A program made the translations under genes and the position numbers. Under the pieces are notes generated by a model. That model was given only the letters and a program-made list of their open reading frames with translations. It ran no database searches and was not told the origin of the DNA. Below are positions 48,701 through 60,000 of a stretch of DNA of 64,000 nt, in pieces. Source of the DNA: Corythucha ciliata. Lineage: Eukaryota; Arthropoda; Insecta; Hemiptera; Tingidae. Positions within the stretch are counted from its first letter, which is position 1, and the number at the start of each line of letters is the position of its first letter. The stretch is taken from contig CM075940.1 of assembly GCA_038030265.1 (NCBI GenBank), positions 14,322,001 through 14,386,000 on the forward strand, given 5' to 3'.

Positions 48701-50925
48701 ACATCACACACAGCGCAGTCAAAAAAAGTGTTGGTGTGATAATCATACTGAGTGATGTTTCCTAGCCTTAATGTTTTGTATTAAAAAAGAAAAAAAAGAA
48801 AAGGAGAAGAAAAATGAAACTTTAGTTCCCACTCGTAAGCCTCTATTTAGCAATTAGGACTTCGTAACAACAAAAAAGTAAGACATATTTTCTAGCAGAC
48901 CGTCTGTTTTCAAATGTCAATTTTCTTCAATTATCGTTTTCCATTTAAGGTTTTTTAATTAATTGTAAAAAAATAAATTAACGAGCGAAAAAATTTGTTT
49001 GTCTATAGCATTAAGCATTCATTATAATAGGGGTATTCGTGTATCGTGTATATATCTAATCAACAGTTTTTGTCTGCTAGAATCATCTTGAAACAAAATA
49101 AAATCATGCACTCTTATTGTGGCTTGTACATAAGTCATTAGGGCGTAATAAAACGTCTTTTAAACTAAGAAATAGGGGATTGAAACCATTAATCGTATCG
49201 CATATTGTAATCAAAAAACGAATAATATTCAATGGGATGTCTGTGTTTTTTATCGTATTTCGAATATACTATTAGGGGCGGCCATTCCCAGCTAATTTCA
49301 GAATAGAAAGTAAGACTTTTTATTTAGGAAATTAAAAAAAAAAATCAATTCTCTTTAAGAAAACGACTTATTTGCCGTCTTTAAACATATCTGTTTCGCA
49401 ACTCGAGTTCATTTTTCTATAGGAATTCACAATAGGTCAATAATCTCATAGACTAGTTGAAAATTTCCGATTCCTGTCGCACTTGAGCCGCTTGGTTTTT
49501 TATATTAAAAATAAAATAAATAGACAATTCACTCTTTTCACCTTCGAGTTTCAATGAAACTCCGGGCCCTTCATTCGCAGAGAATGTCTCCAGTTATAAG
49601 GACACAAAACAGGTAGAATTTTAATGGCCGGCTGAATTAAATTTGTTTTACCATTATTGTTTGATTTATCAAATTCGCAGTACTATTATAACTAACTAAA
49701 AAAATTATCAAAGGGCTTTAGATATTTGCCTACTGATATTTTGCCTCAATTATGCTTAAGTTCGATTCTTCATAAAAAAATGTTTCTTAAAAAAGCTCTC
49801 CTATGTTAGAATCCCGTCGTCTGTCTGTAAAATTATCTCAGTTTTGTGACTAAATGTTCGAACGTTTTTTCAATGTTCCCCCGTCGAGCCTAAATATCAA
49901 ATATCGCAACTTTGCGACGAGGATGGGACCTCAAAGACACATTGAGAAACGGTTGAACATTAATTAAAGTCACAAAACTGAGAAAACTTCAACGACAGTC
50001 GACGACGTTGACCAAACCATATTCAACCAACAGTTCAACAACAACGAGAGAGAGCTCCAGAGCTTTTTTGAGAAAAATGTTTCATGAGCAATCTAACTCC
50101 AGCCTACTTGAGTCTTACATGTCACCTACTTCCTCAGTAAAAACTAGTGAAATTAAACTCTCTTTCTGTCAGAAATCTGTCGAAGTTTATAATAGCCAAT
50201 AAAAAAAATAGTGAATCTTGAAAAGAGTGCACTCGACATGATGAGAACTCATTTTTTAAATCAATTTATTTAATTGAGCTGATGTTATAAACATTCGCTC
50301 TGTTTGTGCTTTTGTTTCTCGGTTTTAATAAATTAAAAAAAAACACACAGTACAAAAGGCTATTATTTAAGTTGAATTTGCCTCCAAATGATTTTCTAAG
50401 CAAATAATGTTGATAATAATAGAATAATTAACCTGTCGAAGAAATGAAAAGTATATTTTCTCTAATGTTTCATGATTTTAAAGTGAAGAGAAGTAAAACA
50501 AAGTTGTTATAGTCACTCTAAAAAAAAACAACCAGTTTCGTAGTTTCTATGTTGAAGGCGTCTGAACCCAGTAGAGAAAAGAAAACGCGTGCAATAGAAT
50601 TTTTATTAATAACAAAAAACAACTTTATCATAGTCTTTTAGATTAACAATTTACATTGTATGTTATGTAATTTTCTACTCCACTCCTGTTTTTTATGGAT
50701 TTTGTACAATTTTCTAATTTTTTGTACATTTTCTAAATTAAGCTAGGATGTCGATTCACTGGCTAGCGTTTTATGCCATTGAAGCTTTATTGTACTCTAT
50801 GAAATTAAACTAGATATTTTTGTTGACTACTATATATGTTTTATAAAAATAATTAAAGCAATGATACAGTTCATCGATTCGAGAGTTGTTTGTTGTTTAT
50901 TGTTATTCATCTTTGATCTCTCTCG
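45786..50925 (+). other. Probable long CPEB 3' UTR
   Basis: 5.1 kb of strongly AT-rich, transposon-poor sequence follows the CPEB stop and contrasts with the repeat-filled DNA on either side. Cytoplasmic polyadenylation elements TTTTTAT occur at 46141, 46264, 46401, 47535 and 47741, among others. AATAAA signals lie at 48375, 49097, 49147, 49510 and 50327, suggesting alternative ends. miRNA seed-type sites are given under findings. No protein-like frame longer than 64 codons occurs. CPEB mRNAs are known for long, self-regulated 3' UTRs, but the true end must be set by transcript data. Confidence 0.6.
50327..50332 (+). terminator. Distal AATAAA poly(A) signal
   Basis: AATAAA followed at once by an A-rich stretch and then an AT-rich tail to about 50.9 kb. 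It is the last canonical signal found before the transposon debris, hence a candidate distal end of the CPEB transcript. Confidence 0.35.
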
Positions 50926-50942
50926 CCTTGAATTGTGCTGCA

Positions 50943-52406
50943 CAGTGGCGGACGTAGCCTTTTTGGGACCCGGGGAAGAATTTTTTTTTTGGATACCTTC
51001 TTGATGATTGATTTCGATCGTCGTAAAGGAGACACACACACACACCATACGGCCTGACAGTGTCGGATGTAAACATTTTTCTGAAGGGGGGGGGGCTCGA
51101 TTTATGCCGCGCCTGAAGCGGGGGAGGGGGTGCACGTCTCACAGTCTTCCACTATATTATTTTAGTTAAATGAAGGCTGAGTAAACGAATAAACAACGAA
51201 ACGAACAGTGCTTGTTGTGTCTTTGGGAAGCAACTTTGAAGTAAACATCTCTAACTAACTTTTCTGGCTTTTTTAGCCGTAAACATAGATGGCTTCGTCG
51301 CCTAGCACTTTCGTTTAAAAGTACACTATTTCCAATTGGGACTCCAGCAAGCACACACGCAGTGGCAGCGCTTTCATAGAGAGAGAGGCATGAGCCGAGA
51401 TGATAAATTTCGCTTTGAAAGGAACAAAACCCGAGAAATTAGTTACCAAATATTCGTGAAATATGGGAGTTGAAAGAGCTGTAAGTCCACGAAATGGGGG
51501 TTTCCAACTAATCAAACCAGCGAAATCTGCTCAAGGAGTCGACTCCCCCCGTGAACAGTGCTAAATTTTTGTAGCTGGCGCTTGATGATTGCAGTATTTT
51601 TGGATAAGCAGGCAAAATGACTACAACTCTGCTGGACAAAGACAACTTTTTTGCAGTCGAAATCGTCGTTGATAGCACAAAATAGAGGTCAGAATTGCAA
51701 AAAGGGCTTCGTATTTTAAATAAAAACATTCGTACAGCAACTCAAGCGAAGAGGCATTCACAATTCAATGTAGGAAATGAAAAGTAAGAAATTTACACAA
51801 AAATTACGGCTATATAACCATACAACCACGGTTTATGCATATACCCCGTAGATACAGAGTCCTCTCTTCACTTACCTTTCGAAGATCAACCTGTAAACCC
51901 TCCCTCATGTAGTAATGGTGTGCCCCTTGTCAGACAGTTCGTTCAAAATTGAATTAACCATAGAATCCCAACTCCCCATTTAACCTGATTTCTGAATTAT
52001 CAAGTTGAAGTTAATTCGATAAAAACTCAAGCAAATTCAGCAAGTTGAACTATGTACAGCAAGTACTCAAAATCAATGGGATCATACTGTGACTACCTAT
52101 ATCCTAGAGATTTCGATAGCTCCTAGGGTGGGGGTGATTCTATTCAACTCAAGCCAACCCAACAAATCTTCTCTCAAAAAATCCGGTTCGGACTGTCTTC
52201 CTGTAAAGACACAGCTACTATACGTTCAATCTTAGGGTTGAGCTAGTGACCCAAAAAATCGTCCAATTTTCTTCAGTCATGCTCTTCGTTCGGTGCCGAA
52301 ACAAAACGATATGCGAATAAAGAAAAACTGGGTAAGCAATAAGTTAACAAAAAAAAAAGGAAAGAACAAAAAAACAACTCACAGCGGTACCCGCACTCTC
52401 CGACTA
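50943..52406. other. Transposon fragments and unassigned sequence
   Basis: CAGTGGCGGACGTAGCC at 50943 is a hAT-type terminal word, followed by an A/T run, a G run (51.09 kb) and decayed sequence. The opposing terminus was not found. 51.3-52.4 kb contains no recognisable gene. Frames at 51315-51515 (-) and 51508-51729 (-) lack family signals. Confidence 0.5.
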
Positions 52407-52414
52407 TTACAGAC

Positions 52415-52976
52415 CATGGGCGTAGCCAGCGGGGGGGCAGGGGTGGGCAACTTTGCCCTCCCCTAGATCAAAAGCGCGGATTTCGTGCGGCAACTGGCCA
52501 CCCCCAAAATCCATCAAAAAGTTGAAATCCAACAGAACTACCACATTTTCAATCTTCAAAACTTTCGCAGGACTTGCTCAGCAACAGAACCAATGAATTT
52601 CGCTCACTAGTACACCAATTTTACTGTTTCTTCTTGTTTTTGTTTTTTACTCTACAAGATCATTGTCGCAGCTTTGCCTCACTAAGTAACCAACATCTCA
52701 GATTTCGATCACTAATGTAAGGCATCACTCAGGCTTAATTTGGAAACCGATTTTGTTGATTTTTCACACTAAAAACCCATTTTCGCCGGTTCGACTCACT
52801 CTGAAGAATTCAAACTCGGATTTCGATATCAAAAACAAAATGTTTTATGTATTTTTTCTCGCAAAAAAAAAACAAAAACACAATTTGCCCATCGAAAATC
52901 CAATTTCATGGATTTCATGTTGCTAACAAACCAATTTTGCGACGGTGGCCGAAATTGTGAGACCGAGTTCTCTGAT

Positions 52977-53026
<50 letters not shown>

Positions 53027-53917
53027 GCGTATTTTCGTGCCTGGAAATCCAGTTTTGTAGTGATGTCCCATTCGAAAACAAATTTCGCTCACGAAAACGC
53101 CAATTTTTCGTGTTTTCCTCGCTAAACCCTATTTTCGCGGGTAAAACCCCGAATTTTGAGGGTTTTGGCTCGGCTTGCTACGCGGGGTTTACTTTTTCAA
53201 AAACGTTACAATTTTGTGGATTTTGCAATGCTACAAATCATAGTCACGATTCTGGCTCACTGAAACACCAATTTCTGGGCTTTTGCTCGCTAAAAGAGAA
53301 CCATATTCGCGAGCCCACTTGAAACTGCACAATTTCGTGGGTTTCGGCTAGCTCAAGCCGTGTTTAGCCCGCTGTGCCAGACAGTTTTATGGTTGGAGAC
53401 GAAATGCCAGCTCCGTTTACCGTCTCAGGTCTAAAGTTTAAAGTTTATAGCTCAAAAAGGATCACTTTCCGGGGGGAGAAGTTTTCAGTTTTTCGACATA
53501 AAATCCGAAATAGATGGCTACATACCCAGTTTTCCAGCAAATATTTATTTTTGGCGGATAGAGGCCGTTTCATGCAAATTTATTCTTTGATGACCGTGAG
53601 TTGGCGCGATTCTAACCTCCAGATCCTGTTATATAAGCCTGCAAAAAGGCAATGGTGCATCTGATATTTTCGCCAGTGAATGCGACCCCCCCCCCCGCCA
53701 TAGGCCCACAGGCGTGGATCCAGTTTTTCTCAAGAGGAGCGCTATTTCTTAATTTTAGCCGTGAATGGGTGTTTTCCCTAAGTCTCAGCTGCAAAATGTC
53801 CTTTTCTGGATTTCATCCGCGAACGAGCGCTTTTTAACAAGACGTGCGCCCCCCCCCCCCAACTCTGGATCCGTGCCTCGCTGCCCACCCGTTGATCACG
53901 GGCTGGCTACGCCCCTG
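52415..53917. mobile_element. hAT-like non-autonomous element, copy B
   Basis: It starts CATGGGCGTAGCCAGC and ends GGCTGGCTACGCCCCTG, with perfect 8-bp duplications TTACAGAC at 52407-52414 and 53918-53925. Both ends and most of the interior align with copy A at 4.45-6.44 kb, for example 'gggtgggca' next to the left end and 'tgtccttttctggatttcat' next to the right. The interior is made of units containing 'ctcactaaaacaccaatttc'-type words and a poly-A of about 44 bases (52981-53024). There is no transposase frame. The right-hand 'ctcaattttagcc' array is nearly absent, so copy B is about 1.5 kb against 2.0 kb for A. Confidence 0.9.
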
Positions 53918-54085
53918 TTACAGACTTCTGGAATTTGTCCTCTCCAAAGAAATGCGGCCTATATGTATCACCTTTTTTTCTAACCTGGCCGGCCTAATAA
54001 TAACAACTAATTTCTTATAATAAATTTAATGTAAAAAAAAAAAACTCAAAAACAAAGCACGAAAAAAGTTTGATGCGACTTTAAA

Positions 54086-54325
54086 GTGGAGTTGAACGCG
54101 GGTGATTCCTCTACCCCCCTCCAATCATCCCTCGCCTACTGCTCGGCGTACACTTTCTCACCTAATTTCTGCACCAATGAACTTGAACATGTTATTATGG
54201 TCCTACCAACAGCACAGTTCCAATACGGCAATTTCTTGGCTATGACCCAAGAACACCAGCCCAATCTGGCCTATACTCTACTTGGTCTCAGCGGACCAAG
54301 CTCGACTGGCTGTTCAACGATTTAG
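54086..54325 (+). other. Unassigned 79-codon frame
   Basis: A plus-strand frame just outside copy B encodes a neutral, protein-like sequence containing FLAMTQEHQPNLAYTLLG and ending at TAG. No splice site, motif or family was recognised. Codon statistics or transcript data could tell whether it is a terminal exon. Confidence 0.15.
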
Positions 54326-54356
54326 GATGAAGGTCAAAGGCCGATGCGTGAGACCT

Positions 54357-54495
54357 GGGGGCCTATTCTCTAACAACAAGCAATATTTTTTTCGCCAGCC
54401 ATGTGTCTATTTCATTCATTTGTTTGAAGAAACTTAATGAAATAAACATATGACTGTGAAAAAGTTATTGCTTCGGAGTTAGAGAATAGGCCCCC
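54357..54495. mobile_element. MITE with GGGGCCTATTCTCTAAC ends
   Basis: GGGGCCTATTCTCTAAC at the left is a perfect inverted match of 'gttagagaataggcccc' at the right, with about 105 bp of AT-rich sequence between. A possible CTG duplication flanks it. It belongs with the MITE at 10.83 kb by end similarity. Confidence 0.8.
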
Positions 54496-54691
54496 TGGAC
54501 GGTGTTGCGTTACGTGTGTACTGTGCGCTCAGAAAAATCAATGACCCGGTAGGAGTGTATTGCCTTCGTCCTACTCTTCATAAATTATTATTAAAAAATG
54601 AGTTATGACATGAGAAATGGTGTGGTGTGGCGTGTGTGTGTAGAAGTTCAATCCGTCGAGACGATCCAGTTGAAGAGAGGACACAGTTCTG

Positions 54692-55275
54692 TCATCCCAA
54701 ACTGTCCCGAGCTGTCCATAATGCTTATTTTGGTAATATCAAACATCTGATTTTGTAAAGGTGACATACCAAGCTCAAACTGAGCAGCATGAACATTCTC
54801 CAGCTCTGAATGACAAACGAACAAACCCGAGGCCTGAAATTACAATTTTTTCGGGTTTCGAACTGTGATTTTTTTTAGGCCTGGCTCACTTATTTCCCAG
54901 TGTGGTACCAGATTCGCATCTCTAATAATGCGTGTTTTCTCCTATCTCTGCGAAGCAGAATTATGCCCCGTAACTATTATATTGCCTTGCACAGACCATC
55001 TAAACATGGAAATTCAGGACGTACGTTACGTTACAGGGCACCCTGGTACTTCTATGAGCTTTACGAAACCGAAAAAATTGTACGCAAAACTGTAAAGGAA
55101 ACATTCAAAATGCTATAAATCGTGGTTGTTTTAAGATAGCACCACGCGTAAGAGCTACAATGGTTTGAATAACAACATAATGAACATAATGAAAGCTATA
55201 CTTTTCGAAAAGCGATGGTGCTACCTATTATGGTCATTCTTAACCATGCTATCCACCTACCTGGACAACCTCCTC
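54692..55275 (-). CDS. Candidate exons of an unrecognised gene
   Basis: On the minus strand three segments have good splice borders. 55275-55261 is a 15-base microexon (EEVVQ) between 'ttttgtttcag' and gtaggt. 54833-54770 (ASGLFVCHSELENVHAAQF...) lies between 'atttcag' and gtatgt. 54723-54692 is a terminal piece ending ALWTARDSLG and TGA, in matching phase after a 46-base intron. A further good acceptor and donors occur at 55.50-55.64 kb but do not join in frame. I recognise no family. It may be a small gene or a spliced noncoding RNA. Confidence 0.22.
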
Positions 55276-55974
55276 CTGAAACAAAAAGAAAATAAAAGTT
55301 AGTAAGTACTAAATACAACTGTTTCGTGGCGTCGGAGAATTTCTCGTATCGGAATCATCCATTAGAAATTTCTCAGACTATAGGTAAGCAAAAATTGCTA
55401 GATCTGCTCTTTTGTAGTTAGGTAATGGCGTATAACAAATACTACACGGTTATCATCGGGGTAATTACTGGGCTTATTACCACTTTTTAAGTAACAAAGT
55501 ACTCACAATTGGAGATTCTCGATGCCGTAAGGTAGTACAAGCCTTGTATACCATCTCACTTTTGCACGGATCGAACGCACTTCAAAAGTTCAAACTCACA
55601 CAGAACGACCGCAAAAACTGTCAGGAGGTTGAACCTGAAAAAATAAAATAAATCTCAAAACTAACGCTTGACAGGGACAGCACAGAGGTAGGAAAAGTTA
55701 GGAAAACGGTCATGACGAGTGAAGGGGGGTCCGTAGTGGCATGACGTGGCCCTTAATAAGGGATCAGGGCCGTTTTTACGGCACGGGCGGGCGGGGGAGG
55801 GGAACAAGATTTTTGTATTTGAATGAAAACTTAAGGGCCCCCTCTTGACAACTTGACAAGGAAACCGCAGCCGCGGCTAGGAAAAAAAAAAGTTGTTGTT
55901 GCTTCCACGTGTTTTTTCTGCAGGGGCTCCTTTTATTCCTCATATTTATATGAGGCCTCTTTAATTTCGAAAGA
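55276..55974. other. No gene seen
   Basis: Contains the minus-strand splice-like signals at 55507 and 55636 mentioned in the previous entry and a G-rich word at 55.78 kb. Nothing else stands out. Confidence 0.5.
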
Positions 55975-56650
55975 ATGACGAAGAAAATTTCCGAGGCACG
56001 GAAACTTACAATTTTGTCCCAGAAACTGACTATTCAAGCAGAAAACAGGGAATTTGTCTCCTCAAAACGTTTTGAGTACAAAACGCGTGTATTCCAGCTA
56101 TCAGAATTGACAATTCAACTCCTGAAAACTGAATCTTTGAAGATGTATTCAATCTAGCGATGCACCACGCTGCAAAGAATTTGATACGCATCTGTGCTGA
56201 TAGGGTGACCTGCTTCAATCACAGAGAAAACCAAATTATTTGACCCCTGAAAATGACTACTTGACCACAGAAACTTATGATTTGCCCCAGAAACTGATTA
56301 TTTGAATTACAAGTTTCCTGGCTGGATATCAGCGACATTGACAGTTTCGGTTGTTAATTTCAGCGAAATTGCAATTTTAGGGTTTTAATTTAAACAACGT
56401 AACAAGTTTCGGGGCCTTTTTTGTGGCCGCGGAAGTCAGGATAGCATAGCCGGTTCCAAAGGCTGACGAATACCGAATTTGGAAGTTTCCTAGCTGAATA
56501 TCTGCGGCATTGCAAGTTTCGGGTCTTAATTCCTGCGAAAATGCAAGTTTTGGGTGTTAACATTCCAGATTTTTTTGTTGATTTTGTGGCCGAGGTCCCT
56601 GGTTCAGCTGACTCTGAGCTGATGAATGCTTGATGAATAGCCACCCCCCA
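55975..56650 (-). repeat. Inverted copy of the ~170-bp repeat plus decayed units
   Basis: Read on the minus strand, 56.28-56.63 kb gives two units with 'ggccac', 'ccccgaaactt', 'attaa', 'gcggatattc/gctgatatcc', 'aaacttccaaat/aaacttgtaat' and 'gtattcgtcagcc', spaced about 170 bp. These are the same landmarks as at 16.6-17.4 kb. 55.98-56.28 kb carries 'cagaaactgactatt' units shared with 35.66-35.95 kb. No coding potential. Confidence 0.7.
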
Positions 56651-56884
56651 GCCCTCATAATAGGGCTTGATATAGGCAGCCTCAAGCTGTTAGATCTGCT
56701 TCGTTCCAAAGAACCAGGATGTCCTGGCCCAGGACTTAAACCGTAGAAACCTCACAATTCAACGAAGATACAGTCGATTTGGCCACGAATGTGGATTTTC
56801 GACACTGTTAATTTTCTACCACTTCTAGGGTAATGGACTAAACAGACCAGACGCGGATTCAGGATTTGCTCATGTGAGGGGCTT

Positions 56885-58405
56885 ATTCCCTAAAAGGCAA
56901 AACTGACGATTCCCGCCTTGAAAATGACCAAACTGACTATTTGCGCCCTAGAAATCCCCTCAAAAACAGTCAAAATGACTTCATGCCCGCCCTAAAAATT
57001 GCCCTAAAAATCCCGCTCTGAAAATGTCTAAACCCACCATTCGCACCAAAATAGCCAAACTGGCGATTCCCACTCTAAAAATGGACAAACTGACTCTACG
57101 CGTCCTAATAAAAATGGCTTAACTGACGATTTGCGCCCTAAAAATTCATCCACAGATCATTCCTGCCCTGAAAACAGAAAAACTCTCCTATTTGCGCGCT
57201 AAAAATGGCCAAACTGACCGCTTGACAGAACTAATTGCGCCCTAAAAGTAACAAAACTGACGATTTCGCGTCCTCAAAACACCCAAGTAGATTGTTCCTG
57301 CCTTGAAAATGGCAAAATATACCATTTGCGCGCCAAAAATGGCATAGGTAACTGAACATTCTGGCTTTACGTACTATTTGCGCCATGTAAATAAGATAAC
57401 AAAACTCATGACTAAGCACCCCCAAATCTGTTTATATCCAAGCCATGAAATCGGTAAAACTGACGATTCGCGCCATGAAAATACCGAAACCTACGATTTC
57501 TGCCTTGAAAATGTCCAAAATGACCATTCACGCCTATAGAGAATTTCTGCACTCTGGCAATTTGTCTCTCTGAAAATAGCCATACTGACAATAATTCTCG
57601 CTCTTTAAACCCTAAAAATGGCTTGACGGACTCGCACCATAAATGTCTAGAGCATGAATCGTCAAAGAGATATTTTCAGTGCACGAATCCGTCATTTTAG
57701 TCAATTTTAGAGTGCGAATTCAATTAAATCATTTATACTTACCGTTTTCCGTCAACCATTTTGAGGACGCAAACGCAGTCAGTTCGGCCATTTTACTTCC
57801 ATGTTCCCTACGGGAATGGAAGTATGGTGTTCGTGAAAAAAATCGAGTACGAGCTGACATCACATTCATAATGTACAACCTCAGAAAAGTTGAAAAAAAA
57901 TGTTTTTTTTCCACGAACGAACACCATACTTCCATTCCCTACGAATCATGCTCTACAAATAACCATACTGACAACTTGCGCAGTAAAAATGATCCAACTG
58001 GCTATTCACGTCCTATAAGATTGGTAAAACTAACTCTATAAGCGGCCTATAAATGTTTAAACAGACGATTAGCGCTTTTAAAAGCCCTAAACAGATTATT
58101 CCTGTCCATAAAATGGCAAAATTGACCATTCGCGCGTCAAATACCCAAACTGCACGCCTTTAAAATGCCCTAAGTGACGATTCGTGCCCTGAAAATAGTA
58201 GAACTTGCTATTCACGCCCTAAAAATGGCATTCTCGCATACATTCCAGCGCCTCAAATAAGGCAAAGAAATATAAAGCGATTCACCACGGTCTAAAAATG
58301 GCCAAACTGATCGTTTTGTGCCCTACAGAGACTACAGACGATTCACGCCTTCAAAGTGGCTATCTACACCCGAAAAATGGACAAACATGGCTATTCACGC
58401 CCTTT
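56885..58405. repeat. ~33-bp minisatellite array, ~1.5 kb
   Basis: About 40 degenerate units of the form 'ccctaaaaatggccaaactg' plus 'acgattcgcg' run through this stretch. The C-rich and 'gattcgcgcc' parts are best kept. The array begins after a transposon-like word 'gcggattcaggatttgctc' (56.85 kb) and is interrupted by the foldback at 57.79-57.95 kb. Frames inside it (57231-57425, 57679-58041) are by-products. Confidence 0.85.
57790..57945. mobile_element. Foldback insertion in the minisatellite
   Basis: 'ccctacgggaatggaagtat' with 'ggtgttcgtg' (57809-57838) returns in reverse complement at 57913-57945. The left arm also contains a shorter palindrome, 'acttcca' through 'tggaagt'. The core word ties it to 35.43 kb and 62.15 kb. 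It breaks the ~33-bp array, so it arrived later. Confidence 0.7.
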
Positions 58406-60000
58406 GAAACAATAAACCTATCACAGGCATCTGAGCACCGAGCATGGGTCGTCCTCACTCAACTATAACTAATCGACCTCCCCCCCACACCACAGCATCG
58501 GTTGCATGCACCTTAAGGTCGACTGGATAAACTGACAACTTTCGCGCTATAAAATACGTTAGTTGGCTATTCCAACGTCCAACCGTAAAGCTGGCTAAAC
58601 GGACCATTATTGGTGCCCGTGGGACCCTGACACCCATCCATCGAGCGCTGCCCCAAAGGAGGGGACTCAAGTTACCTGAGCCCCTCAGTGCTGGCCATTC
58701 GGGGTTGTGGTGTAATTTTCACTGCCTAGACAGGCCCTCGCAGAATTGAAAAGTGCGTTATTGACAGAAAAGCGTAGCGTGCTGAAGTGTGTGGGGGGGG
58801 GGGGTCACTTGAACTTACTGAAAAAGACCCGGAAACGAAACAAACGAGCGTTGTCTAATAGCGCTCCAGAAAATAAACTTGAATTACCCCCCCGCGAGAG
58901 GTACATGGACCATCTCGCTTTCACAGCACTAAAAATTCTTTACCCCCATCCCCGCGCGAACCGACGAAACGTGTCGACAAAGGTGAGTGAACTGGGAAGC
59001 TGTATTTTCCCGCATGCTTGCTGAAATCCACACAAACTGGGAGTGACGAGAGAGCTGAAATGGTATCACTCACTCAACTACGGAAAATCCCCATTTTCGA
59101 TTTTTCGAAACGTCTTTGGGTGAATTACTTCGAGAGAAAATAACATTTTTCACACGGCTCAGTCATAAATACTGAGAAATATCGCGTTAGTAGCGACGCT
59201 GTATTTTCTTATAAAGGTGGTGTGACGCCATTTTGGCTGAGGGCTTCCCTTTGTGATGGGAGTGTTTAAGAAGGTGCTACCGAGAGAGGCCACTCAACTC
59301 AATTTAAGATTTTTCGAACGATTTTGCCTGAAGCCGAGCCTGAAAATACGAACAACAACTTGCAAATAAAGACGATGTAACTTTAACAAAAAAGGAGGTG
59401 GCCAACCTCCCGGGCCGGGTGGTTGAGCGTTGACAAGTTGTGATGGATAAAGAGCTCCAGCCATTCGGTGAACAATTTCGGTGTGAAGTCAACGCGGGAG
59501 TTTTTGTGAATAGAAAACGCAAATATAGAAATTGTACTCACGATTCAAACGGGTGTCAAGTCCCCATCGCTCATGCCTCGAGACAGAACACGCACGAAAA
59601 AAAAAAAATCTCTCGACTTGTTGGATTACGGTACCACACTGGCCGACCGCCGCGTTTGGCTTGGCTGGGCTTGGGAGGGCCGTGATTTCACCACGTTCCG
59701 GAAGTAGACGGAGCGCTCAAGGTCATACGAGTCAGAAGCGCAAGCGCGAGTATCCGAAACATAAACCTGAATCAATTTTCTAATACATACTGCCTATTTG
59801 CTACTGGTTTTCTATTTTGTTCAATTTAAATAAATAAAAGAATATTTTATTTCTGATACTCACAGTACAATAAAACGTATTCACGTTAAAAATGAACCCG
59901 GTGAAATCGCTGTCTACCCCTTAATAACAGTCAGTCGGCAGACAAGTCAGAAGAGGGGGCTGCCAACTGCCATAATTCTCCGGGTTTGTTTGTTCAACAA
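58406..60000. other. Unassigned, with one promoter-like patch
   Basis: No recognisable gene. A G run lies at 58793-58804. An ATG at 59443 opens a plus-strand frame starting MDKELQPFGEQF in fair context, but it runs into no recognised domain. 59.63-59.75 kb is GC/CpG richer and contains 'ttccggaagt', an ETS-factor type core common in housekeeping promoters. Whether any transcript starts here is unknown. Confidence 0.35.

Noticed and set aside
50105..50111. miR-26 seed match TACTTGA in the CPEB 3' UTR
   Set aside because: The site is present and vertebrate CPEBs are miR-26 targets, but miR-26 is not known to me outside chordates, so it is probably coincidence here.
52829..53322. 87- and 125-codon frames
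   Set aside because: Inside hAT-like copy B and produced by its poly-A run and internal repeats.
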